A stretch of DNA of 64,000 nt from Marinobacter sp. 1-4A (GTDB lineage: Bacteria > Pseudomonadota > Gammaproteobacteria > Pseudomonadales > Oleiphilaceae). The position numbers and the translations under genes are program-made. Of the stretch, positions 20,166-31,269 are shown one piece after another (within the stretch, counting starts at the first letter, position 1; every line of letters begins with the position of its first letter). The notes beneath the pieces were generated by a model. It was not told the DNA's origin. It was given only the letters and a program-made list of their open reading frames with translations, and made no database searches. The stretch spans positions 186,001 to 250,000 of the forward strand of contig NZ_VCGY01000005.1 in the NCBI RefSeq assembly GCF_016597725.1. The letters are read 5' to 3'.

Positions 20166-21275
20166 CTAGCGCAACTTTTCCTTCACAAGCTCGGCAATTG
20201 CCAAGCAGGATGTAAGCCCCGGCGACTCAATACCAAACAGGTTTACCAGCCCCGAAACACCATGCTCATTTGGGCCGTCTATCCTAAAATCAAAAAATCC
20301 GCCCTCCGCATCTTTTAGCTTGGGGCGAATACCGGCATAAGCTGGCTGAAGGCGCTCCGGATCAAGGCCGGGCCACCATTGCCGAATACCCCTAACAAAT
20401 GAGTGCGCCCGTTCAGGGTCAACCCCGTAATCCTCCCGCTCAATCCACTCCACATCAGGGCCGAAGCGCGCCTGACCCGCAAGATCAAGAGTGAGGTGAA
20501 TACCCAGACCGCCAGGTTCGGGCACCGGATAAATCAGATTGTTGAACGGGTGGCGACCGCTGTAGCTGAAATAAACGCCACGAGCGAACCATTGAGTTGG
20601 CTTTTGTGCGTCGGGGAGCCCAAGCCAATTGCGTGTCAGCGGCACCGCACCTAAGCCCGCAGCATTCACAAGGTTTCGAACTTTTAGCGTGCATGGCATT
20701 GCACCCGCCACCCGTAGAACATGCGCGCCACTCACCGACTCTATGTTCTCAACCGGCGATCGCAGTACCAGAGAGCCGCCCGCATCCTCCAGCTCGCCTA
20801 GAAGCGAAAGCATAAGGCCATGGGTGTCTACTATGCCGGTTTCAGACGACCACAAGCCTGCACTGACATTCAGTTGTGGCAACTGCCGGGCAACAATGCC
20901 CCCATCCATCAAGTCCAAATTGACACCATTGGCTGCAGCCTGAACGTGAATGCGCTCCAGCATAGGGTTTTGGGCTTCATCAATGGCAACAATCCATTTT
21001 CCACATTTACGAAACCCGACTTTATGGTTTTTGCAGTACTCATAAAGCTGCCTGCGGCCTTCAACGCAAAGGCTGGCTTTCAGAGAATTCTCCGGATAAT
21101 AGATCCCAGCGTGAATCACCTCGCTGTTACGAGATGAGATGCCCTCGCCAAAACGGTCGCCAGCCTCTAATACGATTACCTCCCTGCCCGCCCGGGCAAG
21201 CGTTCGAGCCACCGCAAGGCCAACGACTCCCGCCCCGATTACAAGGGTATCCACTTCCAGATGTTCGTTTGTCAC
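20166..21275 (-). CDS. FAD-dependent oxidoreductase, LhgO/DAO type
   Basis: 369-residue flavoprotein of the DAO superfamily, most like L-2-hydroxyglutarate oxidases. The dinucleotide-binding motif GAGVVGLAVARTLARAG is at about 13-29, followed by SSRNSEVIHAGIYYPENSLKA, a family-typical flavin-contact segment, and a C-terminal GIESPGLTSCLAIAE. The exact substrate is not established by sequence; a 2-hydroxy acid is the best guess. It converges with comF with only 15 bases between, so transcription ends must overlap. Confidence 0.85.
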   Translation of the reverse strand: MTNEHLEVDTLVIGAGVVGLAVARTLARAGREVIVLEAGDRFGEGISSRNSEVIHAGIYYPENSLKASLCVEGRRQLYEYCKNHKVGFRKCGKWIVAIDEAQNPMLERIHVQAAANGVNLDLMDGGIVARQLPQLNVSAGLWSSETGIVDTHGLMLSLLGELEDAGGSLVLRSPVENIESVSGAHVLRVAGAMPCTLKVRNLVNAAGLGAVPLTRNWLGLPDAQKPTQWFARGVYFSYSGRHPFNNLIYPVPEPGGLGIHLTLDLAGQARFGPDVEWIEREDYGVDPERAHSFVRGIRQWWPGLDPERLQPAYAGIRPKLKDAEGGFFDFRIDGPNEHGVSGLVNLFGIESPGLTSCLAIAELVKEKLR

Positions 21276-21423
21276 CGACTGAACCTGCTATCTGTTGCCT
21301 GACTATTACGTTAACCCAATCCCGAACGAGCCGGAACCCATGGAAACATCCTGCACTCGCATTACGGGAACACTGCCAAGCAGGTATACTTGGGCCCAAC
21401 ATTTACCAGTCTGGCCTCGCTCT

Positions 21424-22425
21424 ATGATGAACGTTTCAAGCCATCCATACGATGCCCTCACACCAGACGCTATTCTGGATGCCATGGAAAATGCCGGCTT
21501 CGCGGTAAGTGGTCGCCTGTTTGCCCTGAACAGCTATGAAAACCGAGTGTATCAAGTGGGTCTGGACGAGGGCGCCCCGGTGATCGCCAAGTTCTATCGG
21601 CCTGGCCGCTGGACAGAAGATCAGGTGCGGGAAGAGCACGAGTTTACCCGGGAACTGCTGGCCGCGGATATTCCGGTTGTGGCGCCTCTGGTGATGCCTT
21701 CCGGAGACACTCTTGGCAAGCATGGCGACTTCATGTTTGCCGCATTTAACCAGCGCGGAGGACAAGCGCCGGATACCAGCGTTACCGACACTCTCTACAG
21801 GCTTGGGCAATGGCTAGGGCAGATGCACAACATCGGGGCCCTAAAGCCATTTCGCCATCGCGTCGCCCTATCACCCATGGATGGTATTGAAGCAAGCAAT
21901 AGCCTTTTACTCGAAGGTAACTGGATTCCGAAGGATCTTCGACCAGCCTGGGACAGCCTGATTCCAGATCTGCTGACCCATTGTCGCGCTCGCATTGAAG
22001 ACGCCGGAGAGATTGAAACCTTGCGTCTGCACGGAGACTGCCACGCCGGTAACATACTCTGCAGGGACGAGCAGATGCTGTTTGTGGATCTGGATGATTG
22101 CCGCTCCGGCCCCGCAATGCAGGATATGTGGCTGCTACTGAACGGTGATGACCACGAACGCGGCGCACAACTCGGCGAGCTACTGGAAGGCTATGAAACC
22201 TTCCGGGATTTCAACCGTCGCGAGCGGCACCTGATTGAACCACTGCGTTGCTACCGCCAGGTCAGCCACTGCGCCTGGCTTGCAAAACGCTGGGACGATC
22301 CGGCGTTTCCGCGCTTTTTCCCTTGGTTTGGCCAGCCTAGATTCTGGTCCGATCAGGTGCTTTCATTAAGGGAACAACTGGCAGCCCTTCAGGCGCCCTC
22401 AATAACCCTTCCCGGTCAATACTGA
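21424..22425 (+). CDS. srkA: Stress-response kinase SrkA (RdoA/YihE)
   Basis: Choline-kinase-fold Ser/Thr kinase that protects stressed cells. 333 residues from the ATG at 21424 (E. coli 328); a second ATG follows immediately at 21427. A longer in-frame extension to 21295 is low quality and does not fit the family length. Catalytic and metal segments are LRLHGDCHAGNILC and LFVDLDDCRSGPAMQDMW. The next gene begins 31 bases downstream. Confidence 0.9.
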   Translation: MMNVSSHPYDALTPDAILDAMENAGFAVSGRLFALNSYENRVYQVGLDEGAPVIAKFYRPGRWTEDQVREEHEFTRELLAADIPVVAPLVMPSGDTLGKHGDFMFAAFNQRGGQAPDTSVTDTLYRLGQWLGQMHNIGALKPFRHRVALSPMDGIEASNSLLLEGNWIPKDLRPAWDSLIPDLLTHCRARIEDAGEIETLRLHGDCHAGNILCRDEQMLFVDLDDCRSGPAMQDMWLLLNGDDHERGAQLGELLEGYETFRDFNRRERHLIEPLRCYRQVSHCAWLAKRWDDPAFPRFFPWFGQPRFWSDQVLSLREQLAALQAPSITLPGQY

Positions 22426-22455
22426 CCTTTCATTCACGTGCAAAATGAGGTAGGC

Positions 22456-22842
22456 ATGAGCCAGAACGAGGCCCGTTACACCATCCGCAACCTGTTTGTG
22501 ACCGCTCTGGTCGCTATTGTCGGTACCGTATTGGTGCTGGAGCTGAGCGGCAACATCAAGCATTCCGACAACAAGGACCATGTACCCGTGGGAGACTTTC
22601 AGGCGATTCATGTCACCCCGGGTGAAACCTTCCGTATGTCGCCAAAATCCTCCGAACTGCACGCGGTCTGCGAAAATGGCTACATGGCTATTGCGGCGGA
22701 TATCGACCCATCCTTCCGCGGCATACTTGTAGATTACAAGAACCGTGGAGTGCGCTGTTACCGACCATCACCGACAGCCCCGTCTGCCCTGCCTGAACCA
22801 GACCAAACCTCGGAGCCAGCTCAGGACGTCCGCGATGAGTAA
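22456..22842 (+). CDS. Membrane-anchored hypothetical protein
   Basis: 128 residues: short cytoplasmic start, one transmembrane segment (about 14-33, LFVTALVAIVGTVLVLEL), and a periplasmic part with two Cys (about 73 and 97) and a Pro/Glu-rich tail. The ATG at 22456 is preferred, with GAGGTAGG directly upstream. It overlaps the cmoA start by 8 bases, so it is coupled to the cmoAB genes. No family recognised and no function assigned. Confidence 0.75.
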   Translation: MSQNEARYTIRNLFVTALVAIVGTVLVLELSGNIKHSDNKDHVPVGDFQAIHVTPGETFRMSPKSSELHAVCENGYMAIAADIDPSFRGILVDYKNRGVRCYRPSPTAPSALPEPDQTSEPAQDVRDE

Positions 22843-23590
22843 CTCCGACCGAACGATCGAACCTCTGACAGATCGCTTGTTTGCCACCGAACGCCAACCG
22901 GAGGATTTCCGCTTTGACGCGGCGGTTGCCCGTGTATTCCCGGACATGATCCGCCGTTCGGTACCCGGCTACACCACCATCATTCCAATGATAGAAGTCC
23001 TCACCGAGCAGTACGCTCAGCCCGGTTCCAACTGCTACGACTTAGGCTGCTCTCTTGGCGCTTCAACATTGGCCATGCGCCACGGCATCCCGTTTAGCGA
23101 TTGCACGCTGGTGGGCATTGACAACTCCACCGCCATGATTGAGCGCTGCGAACACTATATTGCGCTAGACGACAACCCTCTGCCCGTGACCCTTCGCTGT
23201 GAAAATATTCAGCAAACCGAGCTGTCAGATGCATCAGTGACAACCCTGAACTTTACCCTGCAGTTTGTCCCGCCAGAGGAACGCAGCGATTTACTGCGCA
23301 GAATCGCCGAGGCAACCAGACCCGGCGGTGTGCTGATTTTGTCAGAAAAAATCCGTTTTGAATCAGAGGATGAACAGGATACTCAGACCCGCCTTCACCA
23401 TGAGTTCAAACGCGCAAACGGCTACTCAGATCTGGAGATAAGCCAGAAGCGCAGCGCCATAGAGCAGGTTCTAATCCCGGAAACACTGGGCGCTCACAAA
23501 CGGCGCTTGAAAGACTCAGGCTTCGACCGCGTTCTGGTGTGGTATCAGTGTTTTAACTTCGTATCCATGCTGGCCATCAAGGCCGACTAA
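22835..23590 (+). CDS. cmoA: Carboxy-SAM synthase
   Basis: Converts SAM and prephenate to carboxy-SAM, the donor for CmoB in the cmo5U34 tRNA modification. 251 residues (E. coli 247). Start at MSNSDRTIEPL, inside the end of the preceding hypothetical. Motif YDLGCSLGASTLAMRH binds the SAM moiety, and the CENIQQTELSDAS segment matches the family. Upstream in-frame codons read through the previous gene and are rejected. Confidence 0.95.
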   Translation: MSNSDRTIEPLTDRLFATERQPEDFRFDAAVARVFPDMIRRSVPGYTTIIPMIEVLTEQYAQPGSNCYDLGCSLGASTLAMRHGIPFSDCTLVGIDNSTAMIERCEHYIALDDNPLPVTLRCENIQQTELSDASVTTLNFTLQFVPPEERSDLLRRIAEATRPGGVLILSEKIRFESEDEQDTQTRLHHEFKRANGYSDLEISQKRSAIEQVLIPETLGAHKRRLKDSGFDRVLVWYQCFNFVSMLAIKAD

Positions 23591-23614
23591 TCACAACCGG
23601 AGAACGGGCAGACC

Positions 23615-24607
23615 ATGGCGCATTTTGACTGGCGCAGCTGTTTTGAACAGCTACTGGCAGAGCTGGAAAACTCAGGCCATAGTGACTGGGTCGAAACCAT
23701 CAAAGCTCAATTGACCCAGCGTTTTGATGACAACCCGCACGGCGATTTGGGCCGATGGCAATCTGCGCTCGATAGCCTTCCAGCGCTTCCCGAGACGGCT
23801 TTTGAACTCAACGCTTCTGCAGTGGCCCTTAGCTCACCCAATAAGTTGAAGCCCAGCCAGCAACAAGCGCTTGAGACTGGGCTCCGAGGGCTTATGCCTT
23901 GGCGCAAAGGCCCTTTCGATTTCTTTGGCATCCATATTGATACTGAGTGGCGCTCAGACTGGAAATGGGACAGGGTATCACCCTACCTCGCAGATCTTTC
24001 TGGCAGGCGGATTTTGGACGTAGGCTGCGGCTCCGGCTACCACTGCTGGCGCATGCTGGGAGAGGGCGCAGAGCGGGTGATCGGCATTGATCCCGGGCTA
24101 CTGTTTATGTTCCAGTTTCTCAGCGTGAAACGCTATATAGGCGAAGCGCCCATCGACCTTCTGCCTATACGCATGGAGAACTTACCGGAAGGCCTTGAAA
24201 CCTTTGATACAACCTTTTCCATGGGGGTCCTCTACCATCGCCGGTCGCCTCTCGACCATCTTCTGGAACTCAAAGGGACACTGCGCCGGGGCGGTCAGTT
24301 GGTGCTGGAAACTCTGGTTGTGGATGGACCCGAAGGCTACAGCCTGATGCCGGAAGACCGTTATGGTCAAATGCGCAACGTATGGTTTTTGCCGAGTTGC
24401 GACACCCTATTGCGCTGGCTGGACCGCACGGGCTTTCGCAACGCTCGAGTTGTGGATGTCTGCGAAACCACTACTGCGGAGCAACGCAGCACCGATTGGA
24501 TGCGTTTCAACTCTCTTCAGGACTTTCTCGATCCGGAAGATCCCGGCAAAACCATCGAAGGCTATCCCGGGCCCAAGCGCGCCACTATTGTTGCCGAGAA
24601 GCCCTGA
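23615..24607 (+). CDS. cmoB: tRNA U34 carboxymethyltransferase
   Basis: Transfers the carboxymethyl group from carboxy-SAM to 5-hydroxyuridine-34 in tRNA. 330 residues (E. coli 323). SAM-site segment ILDVGCGSGYHCWRM lies at about 125-140, followed by IGIDPGLLFMFQF and MGVLYHRRSPL, all typical. A GGAGAA ribosome site lies 10 bases upstream. It ends at a bidirectional terminator. Confidence 0.95.
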   Translation: MAHFDWRSCFEQLLAELENSGHSDWVETIKAQLTQRFDDNPHGDLGRWQSALDSLPALPETAFELNASAVALSSPNKLKPSQQQALETGLRGLMPWRKGPFDFFGIHIDTEWRSDWKWDRVSPYLADLSGRRILDVGCGSGYHCWRMLGEGAERVIGIDPGLLFMFQFLSVKRYIGEAPIDLLPIRMENLPEGLETFDTTFSMGVLYHRRSPLDHLLELKGTLRRGGQLVLETLVVDGPEGYSLMPEDRYGQMRNVWFLPSCDTLLRWLDRTGFRNARVVDVCETTTAEQRSTDWMRFNSLQDFLDPEDPGKTIEGYPGPKRATIVAEKP

Positions 24608-24611
24608 CAAC

Positions 24612-24648
24612 AAAAAACCGCCGTGCCAATGATGGCAGGGCGGTTTTT
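24612..24648. terminator. Bidirectional rho-independent terminator
   Basis: A-run, ACCGCC-G-TGCCA stem (24612-24628), 4-nt loop, TGGCA-G-GGCGGT and T-run (24633-24648). It serves cmoB on the plus strand and purA on the minus strand. Confidence 0.92.
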
Positions 24649-24664
24649 CTAAACCATTTAGCCT

Positions 24665-26020
<1,356 letters not shown>

Positions 26021-26058
26021 TTATGAGTTCAATGCGGCCCACTGGCGTTAATCCAGCA

Positions 26059-27240
26059 CTAATCCAGAGTCTGGACTACCCATTGACCACCCTGTTTCAC
26101 CAGCTTTCGGTCGCACCCTCGAGTAGAGGGATTTACGCCGTTATCTTCCGGCAATGCCCGAATGACGATGTCTGTCTTCCGCAATTCTGCAATAGCCCGC
26201 TCCAAGTCCGTATCACTTTGAGCGGGTGCCCACACGGCCTTACGGCTTTTGATCTCGCGCTCACCCAGCGTTACCAGGGCGCGTATATCAAGACTGAAGC
26301 CAGTGGCCGGACGTGCCCGCCCGAAATCGCTGCCAATGGCATCGTAACGGCCACCCTTGCCGATGGCATCACCATGACCTGGTACATAGGCTGCAAACAC
26401 CAGCCCCGTATGGTAGTTGTAGCCACGCAACTCGCAGAAATCGAACCCGAAACTGACTTCCGGGAAATCCCTTTCGAGCATTTCCGCCACACGGCCCAAT
26501 TGATCCAGTGCCGCACTCAGGGTATCGGAGGCCCCACTTAAAATTATACGTGCTTCAGCCAGTGCTTCGGCACCCCCGCTAACACGAGCGAGTTCACGCA
26601 AACGTGCGCCAGCAGAACCATCCGGACAGTCACCTAAAAGCCGATCAAGTTCAGGAACCGACTTGCGTGCCATGGCGTCGAAGATTGCGGCACTTGTGTT
26701 GCGATCAAATTCCGCCTCGCCAATCAGGCTTTCATAGATAGCCACATGGGCCAGATCCAGATGCACGCGGCGCAAGCCAGCGACACGAAGTGCCTCAAGC
26801 ATCAAGCTAATAACTTCAAGGTCTGCAGATTCAGAAGCGCTGCCAAACAGCTCACAGCCCGCCTGAATAGGCGTGCGGCTGGCAAGCATGTGTTTGGGGC
26901 GGGTATGCAGTACATGACCGGCATAACACAAGCGGGTGATCCCTTCCTGCCCCAGAGTGTGGGCATCGATGCGTGCGGCTTGTGGTGTCATGTCTGCCCG
27001 AACACCCATCATGCGCCCTGTCAGCTGATCGGTCAGCTTGAAGGTTTGCAACTCCAGATCGTGTCCGGTTCCGGTGAAAAGCGATTCGAGGTATTCAATA
27101 AGCGGTGGAATTACCAGTTGGTAGCCCCAACGCTGGCAGGTATCCATTACATCCCGGCGCAGGGATTCTATCTGCCCGGCCAGTGGCGGCAAGATATCCT
27201 CCACCCCGTCCGGCAGTAACCAGCGATCAGATACTGTCAT
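26059..27240 (-). CDS. hisZ: ATP phosphoribosyltransferase regulatory subunit
   Basis: Histidyl-tRNA synthetase paralogue without charging activity that forms a complex with short-form HisG and makes it sensitive to histidine. 393 residues. Class II synthetase-like segments are seen (VIPPLIEYLESLF, RMMGVRADMTPQAAR, GGRYDAIGSDFGRARPATGFSLD). Position beside purA and the hfl genes is the same as in pseudomonads, where it is annotated hisZ; length and context exclude a true HisS. Confidence 0.92.
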   Translation of the reverse strand: MTVSDRWLLPDGVEDILPPLAGQIESLRRDVMDTCQRWGYQLVIPPLIEYLESLFTGTGHDLELQTFKLTDQLTGRMMGVRADMTPQAARIDAHTLGQEGITRLCYAGHVLHTRPKHMLASRTPIQAGCELFGSASESADLEVISLMLEALRVAGLRRVHLDLAHVAIYESLIGEAEFDRNTSAAIFDAMARKSVPELDRLLGDCPDGSAGARLRELARVSGGAEALAEARIILSGASDTLSAALDQLGRVAEMLERDFPEVSFGFDFCELRGYNYHTGLVFAAYVPGHGDAIGKGGRYDAIGSDFGRARPATGFSLDIRALVTLGEREIKSRKAVWAPAQSDTDLERAIAELRKTDIVIRALPEDNGVNPSTRGCDRKLVKQGGQWVVQTLD

Positions 27241-27368
27241 GAGATTCCGTTGTCCATCCAGCGCCCCCTACTATTTATCATAGTCGGAGCAAGCCGGTTT
27301 TTTGGGTGACGCCCGGGGCAGAAAAACCCGAACCAAAACCTGAGGGATTTTACACTGTTGGCAGGCAC

Positions 27369-27402
27369 AAAAAAACCGGAATACCTGAGCATTCCGGTTT
27401 TT
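27369..27402 (-). terminator. Rho-independent terminator after hflC
   Basis: ACCGGAAT/ATTCCGGT stem extended by A/T pairing (27371-27382 and 27391-27402) with an 8-nt loop. The minus-strand transcript ends in a seven-T run, 19 bases after the hflC stop. Confidence 0.9.
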
Positions 27403-27420
27403 CGCTATGCAAGGCGGTAT

Positions 27421-28296
27421 TTAATTTCCGCCCTGAGAATCCTTCAGGAATCTCATGAAGTCACTTTGGGCGTCAATAACCATTAGGTCATCTTTACCGG
27501 AAAAGGTATTCCGGTAAGCCTGCAGACTACGATAGAAGCTGTAGAACTCTGGGTTGGAACCGTAAGCATCCGCGTAAATTCGCGCAGCTTCGCCGTCGCC
27601 TTCACCGCGCGTAGTTTCCGAAGATGCAAACGCCTCTGCCAAGGTAACCGTTTTCTGGCGGTCAGCATCCGCACGAATACCTTCTGCAAGTTCCTTACCG
27701 CGCGAGCGGAATTCCTGAGCCAGCTTCTCACGCTCTGTCGCCATGCGGCGATAAACGTTATCACTGACCTGCCCCGGGAACTCAATGGCCTTAACCCGGA
27801 TATCTTTTATGTCGATACCGAATTCCTTAACGGAGGTTTCGTTAACCCGGTCGCGCAGGTTGTGCATAAGCTCATCGCGCTGACCCGAAACGACTTCGTG
27901 CATGGTACGGATACCAAACTCGTCCCGCAGGCCGTTGTCTACTCGAGATAACAGCAGCGACTGGGCACGGAACTCATCTCCGCCGGTCGCCCGGTAGAAC
28001 TGATCCACATCGCGAATTTTCCAAGCGATGTAGGAGGTAACATCAAGCGGCTTCTTTTCAACCGTCAGATACTGCCTTGAGGGCAGATCCATGGTCAGCA
28101 CGCGGATATCAAACTCCCGAACCTGATCAATAACCGGCACCTTGAAGTGAATACCCGCTTTGATGTCGGTCTCTACCAGCTCACCAAATCTAAGCATCAC
28201 GCCGCGATGGGTTTCCGGAATAATAAACACACTCGAAAGTACCAGCAGGACAACGATAAGAGCGCCTGCAAGACCCACTACACTTTTAGGTCCCAT
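27421..28296 (-). CDS. hflC: HflC, FtsH protease modulator
   Basis: SPFH-domain membrane protein (291 aa) that assembles with HflK around FtsH and restrains its proteolysis. One N-terminal transmembrane segment (about 7-26) and a band-7 domain (about 25-190) in the periplasm. The region GRELAEGIRADADRQKTV is the helical repeat. It begins 2 bases after the hflK stop, so the pair is co-translated. Confidence 0.94.
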   Translation of the reverse strand: MGPKSVVGLAGALIVVLLVLSSVFIIPETHRGVMLRFGELVETDIKAGIHFKVPVIDQVREFDIRVLTMDLPSRQYLTVEKKPLDVTSYIAWKIRDVDQFYRATGGDEFRAQSLLLSRVDNGLRDEFGIRTMHEVVSGQRDELMHNLRDRVNETSVKEFGIDIKDIRVKAIEFPGQVSDNVYRRMATEREKLAQEFRSRGKELAEGIRADADRQKTVTLAEAFASSETTRGEGDGEAARIYADAYGSNPEFYSFYRSLQAYRNTFSGKDDLMVIDAQSDFMRFLKDSQGGN

Positions 28297-28298
28297 GA

Positions 28299-29486
28299 TT
28301 ATCTGCTCCTCCGGGTATTAGTGTCCTGTCTGGTTCGCAGCTCCTGAATCACTTGATCCGTTACCGTCTGAATATCCATTTGCGACGCACTACCTGAAGT
28401 TTGGCTGCCACTCCGTGACGAGGCACCTTGAGTAAGTCGATCCAAAGGCAGGTACATCATATTGCCGCTGCTTTCAGTATCCACAAGAATCTTGCTGCTG
28501 TTTGAAAGCACTGTTTCCAGTGTCTGCAAGTACATGCGCTCACGGGTTACCGTAGGTGCCATCTGGTAGACAGCTAGCAGCTCGAGGAAACGGGCAGTTT
28601 CACCACGGGCACGCTCGATAACTTCCTGCTTGTAGGCACTCGCCTCTTCAATCATGCGCTGTGCTTGACCACGGGCTTCAGGAACCACTTTATTGCGGTA
28701 GGTTTCTGCTTCTTCTTTCACGCGCTGTTCGTCCTCACGGGCACGCTGAACCTCGCGGAACGCATCCTGGACGGCTGCGGGGGGCTGAGTGCTCTCAACG
28801 TTAACCCGAACAATTTCAAGGCCCGTTCCGTATTCCTGAAGGAAGCCCTGCAAACGCTGCTCAACACGGACAGCCAATTCCGCACGGCCTTCGGTCAGCA
28901 CGTCATCAAGGGAAGAACTACCCACTTCGTGACGGAGCGCACTGTCTGTTGCAAACGCCAATGCCTGATTGGAATCCCGAACGTTCAGCACGTAATCGCG
29001 TGCATCGCCAACGCGGTACTGAACCTGCAGATCAACCGTAACGAGATTCTCATCCTGGGTCAGCATCTGACCACTGGATTGAGCGGTTCTAACGCTGGTC
29101 ACCAACACCTTGGTTACGTCGTCAATCAGGGGAACCTTGAACCTCAAGCCGGGGTTTTCGGTTTTGGAGTACTCTCCAAACCTAAGCACCACGGCGCGCT
29201 CCTGCTCGTTTACTGTGTAAAACGACTGGAAGACGACATAGCCCACAACAAGAATAGCGGCTAACGCCAACACGGCGCCAAAGTTGCCCGCTGAACCGGA
29301 GCCACCACTGCTACCTCCGTCTCCACCCGACTTTTTACCTTTACCACCCAACATTTTATTGAGTTTATCGAGACCCTTTTTCAGTGCCTCATCAAGGTCT
29401 GGTGGTCCCTGATCATTCCCGCGACGACCACCATTTCCCCAGGGGTCATTATCGTTGCGGTTTCCACCCGGTTCATTCCAGGCCAT
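28299..29486 (-). CDS. hflK: HflK, FtsH protease modulator
   Basis: SPFH-domain partner of HflC (395 aa). The Gly/Asn-rich cytoplasmic start MAWNEPGGNRNDNDPWG is typical and fixes the start at 29486. A Gly/Ser linker precedes the transmembrane segment (about 69-89), then the band-7 domain and a helical ARGETARFLELL region. The C-terminal tail is Ser/Gln-rich. An upstream in-frame start at 29522 would add only unconserved residues. Confidence 0.94.
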   Translation of the reverse strand: MAWNEPGGNRNDNDPWGNGGRRGNDQGPPDLDEALKKGLDKLNKMLGGKGKKSGGDGGSSGGSGSAGNFGAVLALAAILVVGYVVFQSFYTVNEQERAVVLRFGEYSKTENPGLRFKVPLIDDVTKVLVTSVRTAQSSGQMLTQDENLVTVDLQVQYRVGDARDYVLNVRDSNQALAFATDSALRHEVGSSSLDDVLTEGRAELAVRVEQRLQGFLQEYGTGLEIVRVNVESTQPPAAVQDAFREVQRAREDEQRVKEEAETYRNKVVPEARGQAQRMIEEASAYKQEVIERARGETARFLELLAVYQMAPTVTRERMYLQTLETVLSNSSKILVDTESSGNMMYLPLDRLTQGASSRSGSQTSGSASQMDIQTVTDQVIQELRTRQDTNTRRSR

Positions 29487-29565
29487 AGTGCTCTCCGTTC
29501 CTAACGTATCGAATGGCTGCAAATACTAGGGATTTATCATCGCCCCGGCAATAGTTGCTATGGTT

Positions 29566-30864
29566 TCAGGCTTGCCCGTTATTCAGGCGCACCGTTTCTT
29601 CACTCATATCTGCACGACTCAGTAACTGTAGCCAATCCCGGTATTGCAACCGAACTTCAACTACCGTGTCTCCGGTTTCCCGATATTCTTCGCTGAGCAC
29701 CGAGCCCGCTTCGTGCAAGAGCGCCCGGAGCTTACCGTCAGCAGGTCCAAGCAAAACAAAGTGATGGACAACGTCTTCAGCCAAGCGCTCCACGATGGCA
29801 TCGTAAAGGCCATCCAGACCTTCGCCGGTCACTGCAGAGACCCAAGCTCGCACGGGCACGCCGTCTTCATTGCGCTCCACCCGTGGCGTGAAATTGTCTA
29901 GCAGGTCTATTTTATTGAACACCTGCAGCACCGGTATCTCATCGGCACCGATTTCTGCTAAAACTTCTTCAACCTGCTCGATGTTTTCATCGCGCCGACT
30001 GTCGTGGCTGTCCACAATGTGCAGCAAAATGGTTGCTTCAGTGGTTTCTTCCAAGGTTGCCCGGAACGCTTCAACGAGCTTATGGGGCAAATGCCTGATA
30101 AAGCCTACGGTATCCGCCATTACGACCGGCCCGATGTCTGGAAGTTCCAGCCGTCGGATGGTCGGATCCAGCGTCGCGAACAACTTGTCTGCAGCGTATA
30201 CGGACGACGTTGTAATTCGGTTGAACAGCGTCGACTTACCCGCGTTGGTGTAGCCAACCAGAGATACCGTAGGGATATCGGCACGTTTACGTGCTCGGCG
30301 GCCCTGATTACGCTGTTTGCGCACCTTTTCGAGCCGCTTATGAATAGACTTGATGCGCTCGCGCAGAAGCCTGCGGTCTGTTTCGAGCTGAGTTTCACCG
30401 GGGCCGCGCAGGCCAATACCACCTTTCTGCCGCTCAAGGTGAGTCCAGCCTCGCACCAACCGTGTGGACATATGCTCCAACTGGGCCAGCTCTACCTGCA
30501 ACTTACCCTCGTGTGTGCGAGCACGCTGGGCAAATATATCCAAAATAACGCCGGTGCGGTCCAGAACACGACATTTGAGCTCGCGCTCAATATTTCGTTC
30601 CTGACTTGGGCTCAGGGAATGGTTGAAAAGAACAACATCCGCTTCGTGCAGCGTTACAGCATCACGGATTTCTTCAAGCTTGCCCTCTCCCACGAACAGT
30701 CTGGGGCTTGGCTGCTTGCGAGATCCGGTTACCGTTCCAACTGCTTCAACTCCAGCAGAGGCCACCAGCTCCCGGAATTCATCCGGATCTTCAGAGCCGT
30801 CGTGGGACGAGAAATCGATGTGGACGAGTATCGCTCGTTCACCAACATCAGGGCGTTCAAACAA
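29566..30864 (-). CDS. hflX: GTPase HflX
   Basis: Ribosome-associated GTPase (432 aa) that splits stalled 70S ribosomes under stress. N-terminal HflX domain with the GEGKLEEI segment, then the G domain: G1 GYTNAGKST, G3 DTVGFI, G4 NKID. The start is TTG at 30864; no ATG is in frame before a stop 6 bases further upstream, and GGAG lies 10 bases before it. The hfq-hflX-hflK-hflC order is the standard operon. Confidence 0.93.
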   Translation of the reverse strand: MFERPDVGERAILVHIDFSSHDGSEDPDEFRELVASAGVEAVGTVTGSRKQPSPRLFVGEGKLEEIRDAVTLHEADVVLFNHSLSPSQERNIERELKCRVLDRTGVILDIFAQRARTHEGKLQVELAQLEHMSTRLVRGWTHLERQKGGIGLRGPGETQLETDRRLLRERIKSIHKRLEKVRKQRNQGRRARKRADIPTVSLVGYTNAGKSTLFNRITTSSVYAADKLFATLDPTIRRLELPDIGPVVMADTVGFIRHLPHKLVEAFRATLEETTEATILLHIVDSHDSRRDENIEQVEEVLAEIGADEIPVLQVFNKIDLLDNFTPRVERNEDGVPVRAWVSAVTGEGLDGLYDAIVERLAEDVVHHFVLLGPADGKLRALLHEAGSVLSEEYRETGDTVVEVRLQYRDWLQLLSRADMSEETVRLNNGQA

Positions 30865-30904
30865 TGGGCATCAACTCCACAACAGTCAGTTCATTAACGT
30901 TATA

Positions 30905-30960
30905 AAAAACAAACACCCGCGGCCATCAGAACCCAGAGGCTCGTCAGGAACGCGGGTGGC
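30905..30960 (-). terminator. Probable hfq terminator
   Basis: CACCCGCG/CGCGGGTG stem (30914-30921 and 30951-30958) with a long loop that may itself fold; on the minus strand it is followed by TGTTTGTTTTTTAT. It would partly separate hfq from hflX. The long loop lowers confidence. Confidence 0.5.
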
Positions 30961-30981
30961 AAAACCGGAAACCCGGGCAAA

Positions 30982-31233
30982 TCAGTCTTCAGGCTCATCC
31001 TCTCCAGCAGGGTTCTGCTGAGGAATGCGAACATTCCGGGCAGGAACAACGGTGGAGATTGCGTGCTTGTAGACCATCTGGCTGACAGTATTTTTCAGCA
31101 AAATCACAAATTGGTCAAAAGACTCTACCTGCCCTTGCAGTTTGATGCCGTTAACCAGAAAGATGGATACCGGAATGCGTTCCTTGCGTAAGGCATTGAG
31201 GTAAGGGTCTTGTAACGAGTGCCCTTTTGACAT
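30982..31233 (-). CDS. hfq: RNA chaperone Hfq
   Basis: 83-residue Sm-like protein that forms a hexamer and pairs small RNAs with mRNAs. The Sm1 part ([23 protein letters not shown]) and the Sm2 signature ([12 protein letters not shown]) are intact. The C-terminal tail is short and acidic, as in pseudomonads, rather than the long enterobacterial tail. AGGAG lies 7-11 bases before the ATG. It sits between miaA and hflX. Confidence 0.97.
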   Translation of the reverse strand: MSKGHSLQDPYLNALRKERIPVSIFLVNGIKLQGQVESFDQFVILLKNTVSQMVYKHAISTVVPARNVRIPQQNPAGEDEPED

Positions 31234-31269
31234 GTGTGTTCTCCTGTTTTTAGTAAATGCAGATCGTCA